Origin: Thalassospira tepidiphila MCCC 1A03514
GTDB lineage: Bacteria; Pseudomonadota; Alphaproteobacteria; Rhodospirillales; Thalassospiraceae
DNA: 64,000 nucleotides
NCBI RefSeq assembly: GCF_001662875.1
Contig: NZ_JPVZ01000001.1
Coordinates: 372,001-436,000 of the forward strand
Direction of reading: 5' to 3'
In this document: piece after piece, positions 8,150 through 17,204 of the stretch
How positions within the stretch are numbered: position 1 is the first letter of the stretch
How the letters are laid out: every line of letters begins with the position of its first letter
Program-made: the position numbers and the translations under genes
Notes under the pieces: model-generated
Told to the model about the DNA's origin: nothing
What the model saw: the letters and a program-made list of their open reading frames with translations, nothing else
The model's database searches: none

Positions 8150-11100
8150 ATGAGTCACCTGTTAGACAGACTGAACTTCTTCCAGAATAAGGAATTGGAG
8201 AGGTTCTCAAACGACCACGGTCAGGTCACCCGGGAAAATCGCGACTGGGAAGATACCTATCGTAACCGCTGGCGCCACGACAAAATCGTTCGTTCGACAC
8301 ACGGTGTGAACTGTACCGGTTCTTGCAGTTGGAAAATCTATGTGAAATCCGGGATCGTCACCTGGGAAACCCAGCAGACCGATTACCCGCGCACCCGTGC
8401 CGGACTGCCAAACCATGAACCGCGCGGCTGTGCACGTGGGGCAAGCTATAGCTGGTATCTCTATTCTGCCAACCGCGTCAAAAACCCGCTGATCCGTGGC
8501 AAGCTTTTGAAGCTTTGGCGCCGGATGCGTTCCACAATGAACCCGATCGAGGCATGGACAGCCATTCAAAACGATCCCGTTCTTCGGGAAAGTTATGTTG
8601 CAAGTCGCGGCAAAGGCGGGTTTGTTCGTGCGACCTGGGATGAGGCAACCGAACTGGTTGCGGCTGCAAACGCCTTTACGGCGAAAACATATGGTCCTGA
8701 CCGTGTGTTTGGTTTCTCGCCCATTCCGGCGATGTCGATGATCAGTTATGCAGCGGGTTCACGCTATCTCAGCCTTCTTGGCGGTGTGTGCATGTCATTC
8801 TATGACTGGTATTGCGATTTGCCACCGGCATCGCCGATGACCTGGGGCGAACAGACCGACGTTCCGGAATCCGCAGACTGGTACAATGCCGGATATCTCA
8901 TTCTTTGGGGATCGAACGTACCGCAAACCAGAACACCGGATGCGCATTTCTATACCGAGGCCCGGTATCGCGGAACCAAATCAGCGGTTATTTGCCCGGA
9001 TTATTCCGAAGCCGCAAAGTTCGGCGATGTCTGGCTCAATGTTAAACAGGGTACGGATGCCGCATTGGCATTGGCGTTTGGCCATGTGATCCTGCGGGAA
9101 TTCCATCTCGACCGTCAGACCGAATATTTCGAAGAGTATTGCCGCAAATATTCGGACTTCCCGATGCTGGTAAAACTCGATGAAAAGAATGGCTCGCTTA
9201 TTCCGGGCCGGTTCCTGCGTGCCTCTGACCTGAGTGACAAACTGGGTGAGGACAACAATCCCGACTGGAAAACCGTTGCGATTGACGACAACTCCGGCAG
9301 CCTTGTTGCTCCGAACGGGTCGATTGGCTATCGCTGGGGGGAAGCTGGTGAATGGAACCTGGAAGAAAGAGCCGCCGGTGCAGATACCAATCTCAAGACG
9401 TCGCTGATTCTTGAAGAAGATCATGATGAGATTGTCGGTGTCGACTTCCCGTATTTCGGCGGCGACACCTCGGAGCATTTCGCAACCGATGCCCAGCATC
9501 CCAATGTCCTGAACCGCAACATTCCGGTCAAACGCATCAAGACCGCCGATGGCGAGGTCTTGGTCGCGACCGTATTTGACCTGTTCTGTGCAAACTATGG
9601 CCTTGATCGCGGGCTGGGTGGTGACTGGGTCACCAGTGACTATGCCGACGGCATGCCTGGAACCCCGGCATGGGCGGAGAAGATTACGGGTGTTCCCGCC
9701 GACAAGATCATTCATGTCGCCCGGGAATTTGCCGGAAATGCCGAAAAGACCAAAGGCAAATCAATGGTCATTATCGGCGCTGCTATGAACCACTGGTACC
9801 ACATGGACATGAACTACCGTGGTGTCATCAACATGCTGGTCATGTGCGGCTGTGTTGGCCAATCGGGTGGCGGTTGGGCCCATTATGTCGGGCAGGAAAA
9901 ACTCCGTCCGCAAACTGGCTGGCAACCACTGGCGTTCGCTCTTGATTGGGGACGCCCGCCTCGGCACATGAATTCGACCAGTGCCTGGTATGCCCATACC
10001 GATCAGTGGCGTTATGAGACGCTGACGGCCAAAGAAATCCTGTCTCCGACCGCCCCGGATGGCGACTGGGACGTCTCAATGATCGACTACAATATCCGTG
10101 CCGAACGGATGGGCTGGTTGCCATCAGCCCCACAGCTCAAGACCAATCCACTGGATGTAGCAAAGGCCGCCAAAGAAGCCGGCAAGGAAATTCCGGCATA
10201 TGTCGCCGAAAAATTGACATCTGGCGAACTGGAAATGTCCTGTGAAGATCCGGATGATCCAAAGAACTGGCCACGCAACCTGTTTGTCTGGCGTTCCAAC
10301 TTGTTGGGGTCTTCGGGCAAGGGCCACGAATATTTCCTCAAACACCTTCTTGGCACCGATCATGGTGTCATGGGCAAGGATTTGGGCGAAGAAGGCCATC
10401 AATTGTCCAAGGAAGCCAAATGGCATGAAGAAGGCCCGCGTGGAAAACTTGATCTTCTGGTCTGCATTGATTTCCGGATGAGCACCACCGCAGTCTATTC
10501 CGATGTCGTTCTGCCAACTGCAAGCTGGTATGAAAAGAACGATCTGAATACGTCAGACATGCACCCGTTCATCCACCCGCTTCAGGCGGCCGTCAACCCG
10601 GCCTATGAAAGCAAATCTGATTGGGAAATCTTCAAGGCTATTGCCAAGAAATTCCAGGAAATCGTTCCGGGATATCTTGGCAAGGAAACCGACATTGTCG
10701 CCCTGCCAATCCTTCATGACACCCCGGGCGAACTCGCCCAGGATCAGGTCAGAGACTGGAAGAAGGGTGAATGCGAACTTATTCCCGGCAAGACTGCGCC
10801 AAACTATATCGCCGTCGAGCGCGATTACACCGCAATCCATGATCGCTTTACCGCACTTGGCCCGTTGCTTGACAAGCTCGGCAATGGCGGCAAGGGGATC
10901 AACTGGAAGACCGAGGTCGAGGTTCAGCATCTTCGTGATTTGAACGGCGTGTGGCAGGAAGGATCTGCCAAAGGCTGTGCGAAGATCGATACCGATATCG
11001 ATGCCACCGAAGTGGTTCTGATGCTGGCACCGGAAACCAATGGTGAGGTTGCGGTCAAGGCCTGGGATGCACTTGGCAAGATCACAGGACGGGAACACAC

Positions 11101-11890
11101 CCATCTTGCCCTTCCCAAGGAAGATGAAAAAATCCGCTTCCGCGACATTGCCGCCCAACCGCGCAAGATCATTTCTTCGCCGACCTGGTCGGGCCTTGAG
11201 TCCGAGCATGTCTGTTACAACGCGGGCTATACCAACGTTCACGAGCTGATCCCGTGGCGGACCCTTACCGGACGTCAGCAACTTTATCAGGATCACCTGT
11301 GGATGCGGGCCTTTGGCGAAGGCTTTGTCTCCTATCGTCCACCGGTTGACCTCAAAACCATTACCACGGAAATCAACGACGAAGCCCGCGACGGTATGCC
11401 CCATGTGGTGCTGAACTTCATCACACCGCACCAGAAATGGGGCATCCATTCGACCTATAGCGACAACCTGTTGATGCTGACGCTTAACCGTGGTGGTCCG
11501 GTGATCTGGATCAGCGAAAACGATGCAAAACGCGCCGGGATCGTCGATAATGACTGGGTGGAACTGTACAACACCAACGGTGCCCTGACCGCCCGCGCAG
11601 TCGTTTCCCAGCGCATCAAGGATGGTACGACCTTCATGTACCATGCGCAGGAAAAGATCGTGAATACGCCCGGCTCCGAAAAGACCGGCAAACGCGGCGG
11701 CATTCATAACTCTGTCACCCGCACGACACTTAAACCCACACACATGATTGGGGGCTATGCCCAGCAATCATACGGTTTCAACTACTACGGAACCGTGGGT
11801 GCCAACCGTGATGAGTTCGTCATTGTCCGCAAAATGCAGAAGGTCGACTGGCTCGACGAAGAAGCAAACGACAAGGAGGTCGGGAAATGA
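8150..11890 (+). CDS. narG: Respiratory nitrate reductase alpha subunit NarG
   Basis: A 1246-residue molybdopterin oxidoreductase, the usual length for NarG. The N-terminal cluster FS0 ligands H51, C55, C59 and C94 are present, and D223 in YCDLPPASP corresponds to the aspartate that binds molybdenum. It reduces nitrate to nitrite at a bis-MGD cofactor on the cytoplasmic face of the membrane. There is no Tat signal peptide, as expected for the Nar rather than Nap type. It overlaps narH by four bases (ATGA). Confidence 0.98.
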   Translation: MSHLLDRLNFFQNKELERFSNDHGQVTRENRDWEDTYRNRWRHDKIVRSTHGVNCTGSCSWKIYVKSGIVTWETQQTDYPRTRAGLPNHEPRGCARGASYSWYLYSANRVKNPLIRGKLLKLWRRMRSTMNPIEAWTAIQNDPVLRESYVASRGKGGFVRATWDEATELVAAANAFTAKTYGPDRVFGFSPIPAMSMISYAAGSRYLSLLGGVCMSFYDWYCDLPPASPMTWGEQTDVPESADWYNAGYLILWGSNVPQTRTPDAHFYTEARYRGTKSAVICPDYSEAAKFGDVWLNVKQGTDAALALAFGHVILREFHLDRQTEYFEEYCRKYSDFPMLVKLDEKNGSLIPGRFLRASDLSDKLGEDNNPDWKTVAIDDNSGSLVAPNGSIGYRWGEAGEWNLEERAAGADTNLKTSLILEEDHDEIVGVDFPYFGGDTSEHFATDAQHPNVLNRNIPVKRIKTADGEVLVATVFDLFCANYGLDRGLGGDWVTSDYADGMPGTPAWAEKITGVPADKIIHVAREFAGNAEKTKGKSMVIIGAAMNHWYHMDMNYRGVINMLVMCGCVGQSGGGWAHYVGQEKLRPQTGWQPLAFALDWGRPPRHMNSTSAWYAHTDQWRYETLTAKEILSPTAPDGDWDVSMIDYNIRAERMGWLPSAPQLKTNPLDVAKAAKEAGKEIPAYVAEKLTSGELEMSCEDPDDPKNWPRNLFVWRSNLLGSSGKGHEYFLKHLLGTDHGVMGKDLGEEGHQLSKEAKWHEEGPRGKLDLLVCIDFRMSTTAVYSDVVLPTASWYEKNDLNTSDMHPFIHPLQAAVNPAYESKSDWEIFKAIAKKFQEIVPGYLGKETDIVALPILHDTPGELAQDQVRDWKKGECELIPGKTAPNYIAVERDYTAIHDRFTALGPLLDKLGNGGKGINWKTEVEVQHLRDLNGVWQEGSAKGCAKIDTDIDATEVVLMLAPETNGEVAVKAWDALGKITGREHTHLALPKEDEKIRFRDIAAQPRKIISSPTWSGLESEHVCYNAGYTNVHELIPWRTLTGRQQLYQDHLWMRAFGEGFVSYRPPVDLKTITTEINDEARDGMPHVVLNFITPHQKWGIHSTYSDNLLMLTLNRGGPVIWISENDAKRAGIVDNDWVELYNTNGALTARAVVSQRIKDGTTFMYHAQEKIVNTPGSEKTGKRGGIHNSVTRTTLKPTHMIGGYAQQSYGFNYYGTVGANRDEFVIVRKMQKVDWLDEEANDKEVGK

Positions 11891-13410
11891 GAGTCCGCGC
11901 ACAAATCGGCATGGTGCTGAACCTCGACAAATGCATTGGATGCCATACCTGTTCGGTAACCTGCAAAAACGTCTGGACCAGCCGTGATGGTGTTGAATAC
12001 GCCTGGTTCAACAACGTCGAAACCAAACCTGGCACCGGCTATCCGACCGACTGGGAAAACCAGAACCGCTGGAATGGCGGTTGGGAACGCACGAAGTCTG
12101 GCAAGCTGCAGCCCAAACAGGGATCGAAATGGCGGATCCTGGCAAACATCTTTGCCAACCCGGATCTACCGGAAATCGACGACTATTACGAACCGTTCGA
12201 TTTCGATTACGATCACCTGAAATCTGCCCCGGAAGTGAAAGCCTTTCCAACGGCCCGTCCGCGTTCGCGCATTTCTGGCGAACGGATGGAAAAAATCGAA
12301 AAAGGCCCGAACTGGGAAGAAATTCTTGGCGGTGAGTTTTCGAAACGCTCGGAAGACTACAACTTCGAAGGCATCCAGAAAGACATTTACGGCGAATACG
12401 AAAATACATTCATGATGTATTTGCCGCGTCTGTGTGAACACTGCCTCAACCCGGCATGTGCTGCAAGTTGCCCGTCTGGGGCGATTTATAAGCGTGAAGA
12501 AGACGGCATTGTCCTGATCGATCAGGAAAAATGCCGGGGATGGCGCATGTGCGTATCGGGCTGCCCGTACAAGAAGGTTTATTACAACTGGTCAACGGGC
12601 AAATCGGAAAAATGTACGCTGTGCTATCCGCGCATTGAATCAGGCAATCCGACGGTCTGTTCGGAAACCTGTGTCGGGCGTATCCGCTATATCGGTGTCA
12701 TGCTTTATGATGCCGACAAGATCGAAGCAGCGGCCAATGCCGAAGAAACCACCGATCTTTATGATGCCCAGCTTGGTGTGTTCCTTGATCCCAAAGATCC
12801 GGAAGTTATCGCGGCGGCCCGTGCCGACGGCATTCCGGAAGACTGGATCAAGGCAGCCCAGGACAGCCCGATCTGGAAAATGGCGATGGAGTGGAAAGTT
12901 GCCTTCCCGCTGCATCCGGAATACCGCACCCTTCCGATGGTTTGGTATATCCCGCCACTTTCCCCGATCCAGAATGCTGCCGAAGCCGGCGCAATCGGCA
13001 TGGATGGGGCAATGCCCGATGTCCGCAACCTTCGCATTCCTTTGAAATACCTTGCCAATATGCTGACAGCAGGGGACGAGGAGCCAGTGGCACATGCTCT
13101 CGAACGGATGTTGGCCATGCGGGCCTATATGCGGTCGAAAACCGTCGATGGTGTCATTGATGAGTCGGTCGCCAAGCGCGTCGGTCTTGATGGTGCAACC
13201 ATCGAGGACATGTACAAAATCATGGCGCTTGCCGATTACGAAGACCGGTTTGTCATCCCGACCACCCATCGCGAACAGGTCGAGGAAGCCTATGACCTGC
13301 GTGGCGGCGAAGGGTTCACAAACTGCAACGGTTGTTCTTCGGGCATCAGTCAGGGGTCCCTGTTTGGTGGCAGCAAGAAGCCTCTGAAAATGCCAGAGGA
13401 GGTACGCTGA
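11887..13410 (+). CDS. narH: Respiratory nitrate reductase beta subunit NarH
   Basis: A 507-residue iron-sulfur subunit. Four cluster motifs are visible: C16-C19-C22-C26, C183-C186-C191-C195, a third with tryptophan in place of one cysteine (C216, W219, C222, C226) that marks the [3Fe-4S] cluster, and the CTLC...CSETC set. It passes electrons from NarI haems to NarG. Its stop codon overlaps the narJ start (TGATG). Confidence 0.98.
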   Translation: MRVRAQIGMVLNLDKCIGCHTCSVTCKNVWTSRDGVEYAWFNNVETKPGTGYPTDWENQNRWNGGWERTKSGKLQPKQGSKWRILANIFANPDLPEIDDYYEPFDFDYDHLKSAPEVKAFPTARPRSRISGERMEKIEKGPNWEEILGGEFSKRSEDYNFEGIQKDIYGEYENTFMMYLPRLCEHCLNPACAASCPSGAIYKREEDGIVLIDQEKCRGWRMCVSGCPYKKVYYNWSTGKSEKCTLCYPRIESGNPTVCSETCVGRIRYIGVMLYDADKIEAAANAEETTDLYDAQLGVFLDPKDPEVIAAARADGIPEDWIKAAQDSPIWKMAMEWKVAFPLHPEYRTLPMVWYIPPLSPIQNAAEAGAIGMDGAMPDVRNLRIPLKYLANMLTAGDEEPVAHALERMLAMRAYMRSKTVDGVIDESVAKRVGLDGATIEDMYKIMALADYEDRFVIPTTHREQVEEAYDLRGGEGFTNCNGCSSGISQGSLFGGSKKPLKMPEEVR

Positions 13411-14114
13411 TGGACCGCACACTCAAATCGTTCTCGCTTCTGCTGAGCTATCCGACAACAGAACTGCAAGAAGCCATGCCTGAAATCGGTGGTGTTCTGG
13501 CATCGGACACCCGCCTGACAGCGGCGGCGCGTCGCGATCTGCGACCGTTGGTCGAGGCCATGTCAAACGATGACATCTACGATCTTCAGGAACGTTTCGT
13601 CATGCTGTTTGATCGTTCGCGCAGCCTGTCACTTAACCTGTTCGAGCATGTTCACGGCGAAAGCCGCGACCGTGGTGGTGCCATGGTCAGCCTGCTTGAA
13701 ACATATCGGGCTGGCGGCTTTGAACCGGCAACAACGGAGCTTCCAGACCATCTTCCTGTGCTGCTGGAATTCCTGTCAACCCGGCCGCGTGCAGAGGTGC
13801 AGGACACATTGGCTGACGCAGCACACATCTTTGAGGCAATCCGCGCCCGTCTCGAAAATCGCGAAAGCCCCTATCAGGCGGTGTTTTCCGCCTTGCAGCA
13901 ACTGGCCAATGTCACGGCTGACGCCAATGCCGTTGCCGAACTCCTTGAACAACCCGAAGACGACCCCAATGACCTCGAGGCCCTCGACGAAGTCTGGGAG
14001 GAAAGCGAGGTCACGTTCGGACCGGACCCGAATGCCGGTTGCCCGCAGGTGCGTGACATTCTGTCGCGTATTGATCAACCCGCTGGACCGGTACCGCCGG
14101 CAGCAGCAGAGTAA
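13410..14114 (+). CDS. narJ: Nitrate reductase molybdenum cofactor assembly chaperone NarJ
   Basis: A 234-residue helical chaperone of the TorD/NarJ type with the typical early pattern LSYPT and later LFDRSRSLSLNLFEHVHGES. It is needed for insertion of the molybdenum cofactor into NarG and is not part of the final enzyme. The ATG at 13410 overlaps the narH stop and has AGAGGAGG upstream; a longer in-frame start inside narH (13332) is less likely. The C-terminus is acidic, as in other NarJ proteins. Confidence 0.95.
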   Translation: MDRTLKSFSLLLSYPTTELQEAMPEIGGVLASDTRLTAAARRDLRPLVEAMSNDDIYDLQERFVMLFDRSRSLSLNLFEHVHGESRDRGGAMVSLLETYRAGGFEPATTELPDHLPVLLEFLSTRPRAEVQDTLADAAHIFEAIRARLENRESPYQAVFSALQQLANVTADANAVAELLEQPEDDPNDLEALDEVWEESEVTFGPDPNAGCPQVRDILSRIDQPAGPVPPAAAE

Positions 14115-14125
14115 AGGAGGCCCAA

Positions 14126-14821
14126 ATGCATAACTTCCTTTTCGGGATCTATCCCTATATCGCGCTATCGGTCCTGATTATCGGCTCTATCGCCCGATAT
14201 GAACGTGATCCCTTCACCTGGAAAACATCATCAAGTCAGCTTCTGCGTCGCCGGCAATTGATGCTGGGCTCCGTTCTGTTCCATGTTGGTGTGCTGGTCA
14301 TTTTCTTTGGCCATCTGGTCGGACTTTTGACGCCAATCTGGATTTTTGATGCCCTTGGGATCACTCATGGTGCCAAACAGACGCTGGCAGTTGTGGCCGG
14401 TGGCATTGCCGGTGTCATGGCCCTGATTGGTGGCCTGATGCTGTTCCATCGCCGGATCACCGATCCGCGTATCCGCAAAACGTCAAGCTTTGCCGATATA
14501 GGCATTCTGGCCCTGTTGCTGGCACAGCTTGTTCTGGGGATCGGCACCATCTTTGTGTCGCTTGAACATCTCGACGGGTACGAAATGACCAAGTTCATGG
14601 CTTGGGCACAAGGAATTTTCACCTTCCAGTCTGATGCTGCCAGCCACATTACCAATGTGGCCTGGATCTTCAAACTGCATCTGGTTCTGGGCCTGACGAT
14701 TTTCCTGGTGTTCCCGTTCACGCGCCTCGTGCACATGCTGTCAGTTCCAGTGCGGTATTTCTTGCGTCCGGGGTATCAGATTGTCCGGTCACGCCGCACC
14801 AGACCTTTGTCACATCGATAA
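14126..14821 (+). CDS. narI: Respiratory nitrate reductase gamma subunit NarI (cytochrome b)
   Basis: A 231-residue membrane protein with five hydrophobic helices. It oxidises quinol at the periplasmic side and carries two b haems; histidines suitable as ligands are seen in LFHVGVLVIFFGHLVG and KLHLVLGL...RLVHML. It begins 12 bp after narJ with AAAGGAGG. Confidence 0.96.
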   Translation: MHNFLFGIYPYIALSVLIIGSIARYERDPFTWKTSSSQLLRRRQLMLGSVLFHVGVLVIFFGHLVGLLTPIWIFDALGITHGAKQTLAVVAGGIAGVMALIGGLMLFHRRITDPRIRKTSSFADIGILALLLAQLVLGIGTIFVSLEHLDGYEMTKFMAWAQGIFTFQSDAASHITNVAWIFKLHLVLGLTIFLVFPFTRLVHMLSVPVRYFLRPGYQIVRSRRTRPLSHR

Positions 14822-14827
14822 TGGACA

Positions 14828-14849
14828 GTCGGCGCATTCTTGCGCCGAC
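14828..14849 (+). other. Hairpin after narI
   Basis: GTCGGCGCA and TGCGCCGAC form a perfect 9-bp stem with a four-base loop, seven bases after the narI stop. It has no T run, so partial attenuation or 3' end protection of the narGHJI message before the isomerase gene is the likely role. Confidence 0.55.
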
Positions 14850-14878
14850 GACCTCCTGAAAACAAAGGACAAAGCGCT

Positions 14879-15697
14879 ATGAATACGCAAATGTTTCCCG
14901 ATCTCGTCATCAATGGCGAAACCATTCCGCAAACAGCGGTTGCTGCGGAATTGCAAAACCACACGGCGTCAAAGGACAATTTTGCCGACGCTTTGCGGAA
15001 TGCGGCAAATGCACTGGTCATCCGTACCCTGTTGCTTCAGGAAGCGCGCAAAAACGGTATTGAAGCAGTCCCGCAGGAAGTCTCTCCAAACCGGTTTGAA
15101 ACCGGGGAAGAGGCCATGATCCGCGCATTGCTTGAAGCAGAGATCGATATCATTCCCCCAAGCGAAGAAGCCATTCGTGCCGAATGGCAAAAGGATCCTG
15201 AACGGTTTCGCTCGATGCCGTTGTGGGAAGTGTCCCACATTCTCTGCAAATGCGATCCGAATGACGCCGTGGAGAGAGAACTGGCCCTCAGACGGGCAAA
15301 CGATATCCTCAGCGACCTTCGCAAAGACGGCAAGACGTTCGAAAAGATTGCACGCACGCAAAGCGACTGTGGATCGCGTTCAGCAGGCGGATCGCTTGGT
15401 CAGTTGCGCCCCGGCGACACGGTTCCGGAATTTGAAGCCGCTCTTCGCCAGCTTTCTGAGGGCGAAATCGCGCCCGAGCCTGTACTGAGCAGATATGGCT
15501 ATCACGTCCTCCGGCTAGATGCACTGGCAGAGGGACATCCACTGCCGTTCGAGACCGTGAAACCAAAAATCTCAGAAGCGATGGAAAAAGCCCAGTGGGC
15601 CCGCAAGGCAAAGGCGTTTGTCGACGGCCTTATCGCGTCCTCCTCCATCACCGGAGCCGACCTTGGACGCGGGACCAACAATACGAAACCAAATTAA
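14879..15697 (+). CDS. Parvulin-type peptidyl-prolyl cis-trans isomerase of the nar operon
   Basis: A 272-residue protein with a helical N-terminal part and a rotamase domain at about residues 120-225 (SHILCKCDP, SDCGSRSAGGSLGQ, GYHVLRLD). There is no signal peptide, so it acts in the cytoplasm, like NifM rather than SurA. Such isomerases are found at the end of narGHJI operons in pseudomonads, where help in nitrate reductase maturation is suspected. Start at 14879 with AAAGGAC upstream. Confidence 0.85.
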   Translation: MNTQMFPDLVINGETIPQTAVAAELQNHTASKDNFADALRNAANALVIRTLLLQEARKNGIEAVPQEVSPNRFETGEEAMIRALLEAEIDIIPPSEEAIRAEWQKDPERFRSMPLWEVSHILCKCDPNDAVERELALRRANDILSDLRKDGKTFEKIARTQSDCGSRSAGGSLGQLRPGDTVPEFEAALRQLSEGEIAPEPVLSRYGYHVLRLDALAEGHPLPFETVKPKISEAMEKAQWARKAKAFVDGLIASSSITGADLGRGTNNTKPN

Positions 15698-15743
15698 GCG
15701 CGCGGTTTTACCGCATATAACCCACAAAAGGTGTGAGGTTTCC

Positions 15744-16367
15744 ATGCTTGAAAACCTTTTGGAACGAAACAGGCTCTGGTCACGATCTCGGCAAGACGAA
15801 GAGCCCGGATACTTTTCCAGACTGGCAAGTCATCAGGCGCCAGAGTTTTTCTGGATCGGATGTTCAGACAGCCGGGTACCGGCCAACGTAGTTGCCGGGC
15901 TTGATCCCGGGGAAGTCTTTGTTCACCGCAACGTTGCAAACGTGGTGCATTCATCAGACCTGAACCTTCTGTCTGCGCTGGAGTTTGCCGTCGAAACCCT
16001 GAAAATCCGCGAGATTATTGTTTGCGGTCACTACGGGTGTGGCGGAGTGAAAGCTGCGACCGAGGACCTTCCCCATGGCTTGGCAGATCACTGGCTTGAA
16101 CCGATCCGTCGTCAGGCCCGCTATCACGCCCGTGCACTTGACCAGCACAGTGACATCGAGGTTCGGCGTGACAGGCTCGCAGAGCTCAATGTGATCGAGG
16201 GTGTCAGCCGGGTGGCCGAAACGCCGATCATGCGACGTGCCTGGCGCGCTGGCGCAGAAATCAAAATTCACGGCCTGATTTATAGCCTGAAAGACGGCCT
16301 TTTACGTGACCTTGGATGCACGATCCGTCGCTCGGATCTTCCCAATTCCGAGGAACGGGCTTCCTGA
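15744..16367 (+). CDS. can: Beta-class carbonic anhydrase
   Basis: A 207-residue protein with the full beta-CA zinc site: C40 and D42 in CSDSR, H96 and C99 in GHYGCGG. It interconverts CO2 and bicarbonate in the cytoplasm. It lies 46 bp after the isomerase and 45 bp before a DUF2478 gene, on the same strand, so it is probably read with the 3' part of the nar operon. The role there is inferred: pH or bicarbonate balance during nitrate respiration, or supply of bicarbonate for anaplerosis. Confidence 0.92.
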   Translation: MLENLLERNRLWSRSRQDEEPGYFSRLASHQAPEFFWIGCSDSRVPANVVAGLDPGEVFVHRNVANVVHSSDLNLLSALEFAVETLKIREIIVCGHYGCGGVKAATEDLPHGLADHWLEPIRRQARYHARALDQHSDIEVRRDRLAELNVIEGVSRVAETPIMRRAWRAGAEIKIHGLIYSLKDGLLRDLGCTIRRSDLPNSEERAS

Positions 16368-16412
16368 CTCAGGTGAGCTATTCCCCGACGAAACGAAACA
16401 AGGAATACCAAG

Positions 16413-16931
16413 ATGAAAATCGCATACACGATGGCAGCGGGTAGAGGTGACACAGACCTGCTTTTGTCGCGCGTTGCCCGGCGCCTCTCGGACACGGGCT
16501 TGCGCGTTTGCGGAACAGTCCAGATCAACTCCGAACGGGAAATGGACGATCCGTGCGATATGGATGTCAAAGTACTGCCGGATGGTCCGGTTATTCGCAT
16601 TTCTCAGGCACTGGGAAAACATTCACGCGGCTGCCGCCTCGATACAAGTGCACTGGAAGATGCCGTTGGCTTCGTCACCCAGGAGCTTCAAAAAGGTGCC
16701 GATGTTCTCGTTATCAACAAATTCGGCAAGCACGAGGCCGAAGGGCGCGGTTTTCGGGATGTCATTGCCGATGCTTTGGTAAAAGACATCACGGTATTGG
16801 TCGGCCTGAACCAACTAAACCTCGAAGCATTCAAGGAATTTGCCGGAGGTCTGGAAATCGCCTTGCCTCCAAAAGAAAACGATCTTTTTGATTGGCTTGA
16901 GGAGAATTGTGCGTTGTCCCTGCCAGCCTAG
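16413..16931 (+). CDS. DUF2478 family protein
   Basis: A 172-residue protein whose start (MKIAYTMAAGRGDTDLLL) resembles an NTPase P-loop region without a clear Walker A. It carries the family hallmark NKFGKHEAEGRGFRDVI at mid-length. DUF2478 members are often found near molybdenum or nitrogen genes, but no reaction is established. Here it closes the nar block. A paralogue sits at 53420-53932. Confidence 0.8.
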   Translation: MKIAYTMAAGRGDTDLLLSRVARRLSDTGLRVCGTVQINSEREMDDPCDMDVKVLPDGPVIRISQALGKHSRGCRLDTSALEDAVGFVTQELQKGADVLVINKFGKHEAEGRGFRDVIADALVKDITVLVGLNQLNLEAFKEFAGGLEIALPPKENDLFDWLEENCALSLPA

Positions 16932-17021
16932 CACGCGCATTAACCCGAACTATGACAATTAAATAGCTGCACCGACGCATATATGCGTCGGGCTCAGGCC
17001 GCATAAATTTTTCAGAAAAAA

Positions 17022-17098
17022 TGGTAGGCCCGGAGGGACTTGAACCCCCAACCAGACCGTTATGAGCGGTCGGCTCTAACCAATTGAGCTACGGGCCC
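17022..17098 (-). tRNA. tRNA with CAT anticodon, probably tRNA-Ile2
   Basis: The reverse strand folds into a 77-nt cloverleaf with encoded CCA. Its D arm is GAGC-closed, the anticodon stem is GACCG/CGGTC around CTCATAA, and the T arm is GGGGG-TTCAAGT-CCCTC. The GGGCCCG acceptor stem with A73 fits the minor isoleucine tRNA whose C34 is converted to lysidine, rather than elongator tRNA-Met. Position 1-72 is a G-U wobble. Confidence 0.85.
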
Positions 17099-17125
17099 CC
17101 AAGACAAAAGTCCGGGTAAAGAAAA

Positions 17126-17151
17126 GACCGCACCGGTGGTCCGGTGCGGTC
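17126..17151 (-). terminator. Terminator of rpoD
   Basis: ACCGCACCGG and CCGGTGCGGT form a 10-bp stem with a four-base loop. On the minus strand it is followed by CTTTTCTTT and it lies about 55 bp after the rpoD stop. Confidence 0.75.
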
Positions 17152-17204
17152 CCGAAAACTAGCGATTTTCCGGCCAAGGTCAAGCCCGAACGTCGCGTAA
17201 TCTC

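Noticed and set aside
10553-11767. A 404-codon minus-strand frame opposite narG
   Set aside because: Antisense shadow of narG without a ribosome site or recognisable family.
17022-17098. Reading the CAT tRNA as elongator or initiator tRNA-Met
   Set aside because: Acceptor and arm sequences fit Ile2 better, and initiator features such as the three G-C pairs at the anticodon stem base are absent. The elongator option is not fully excluded.
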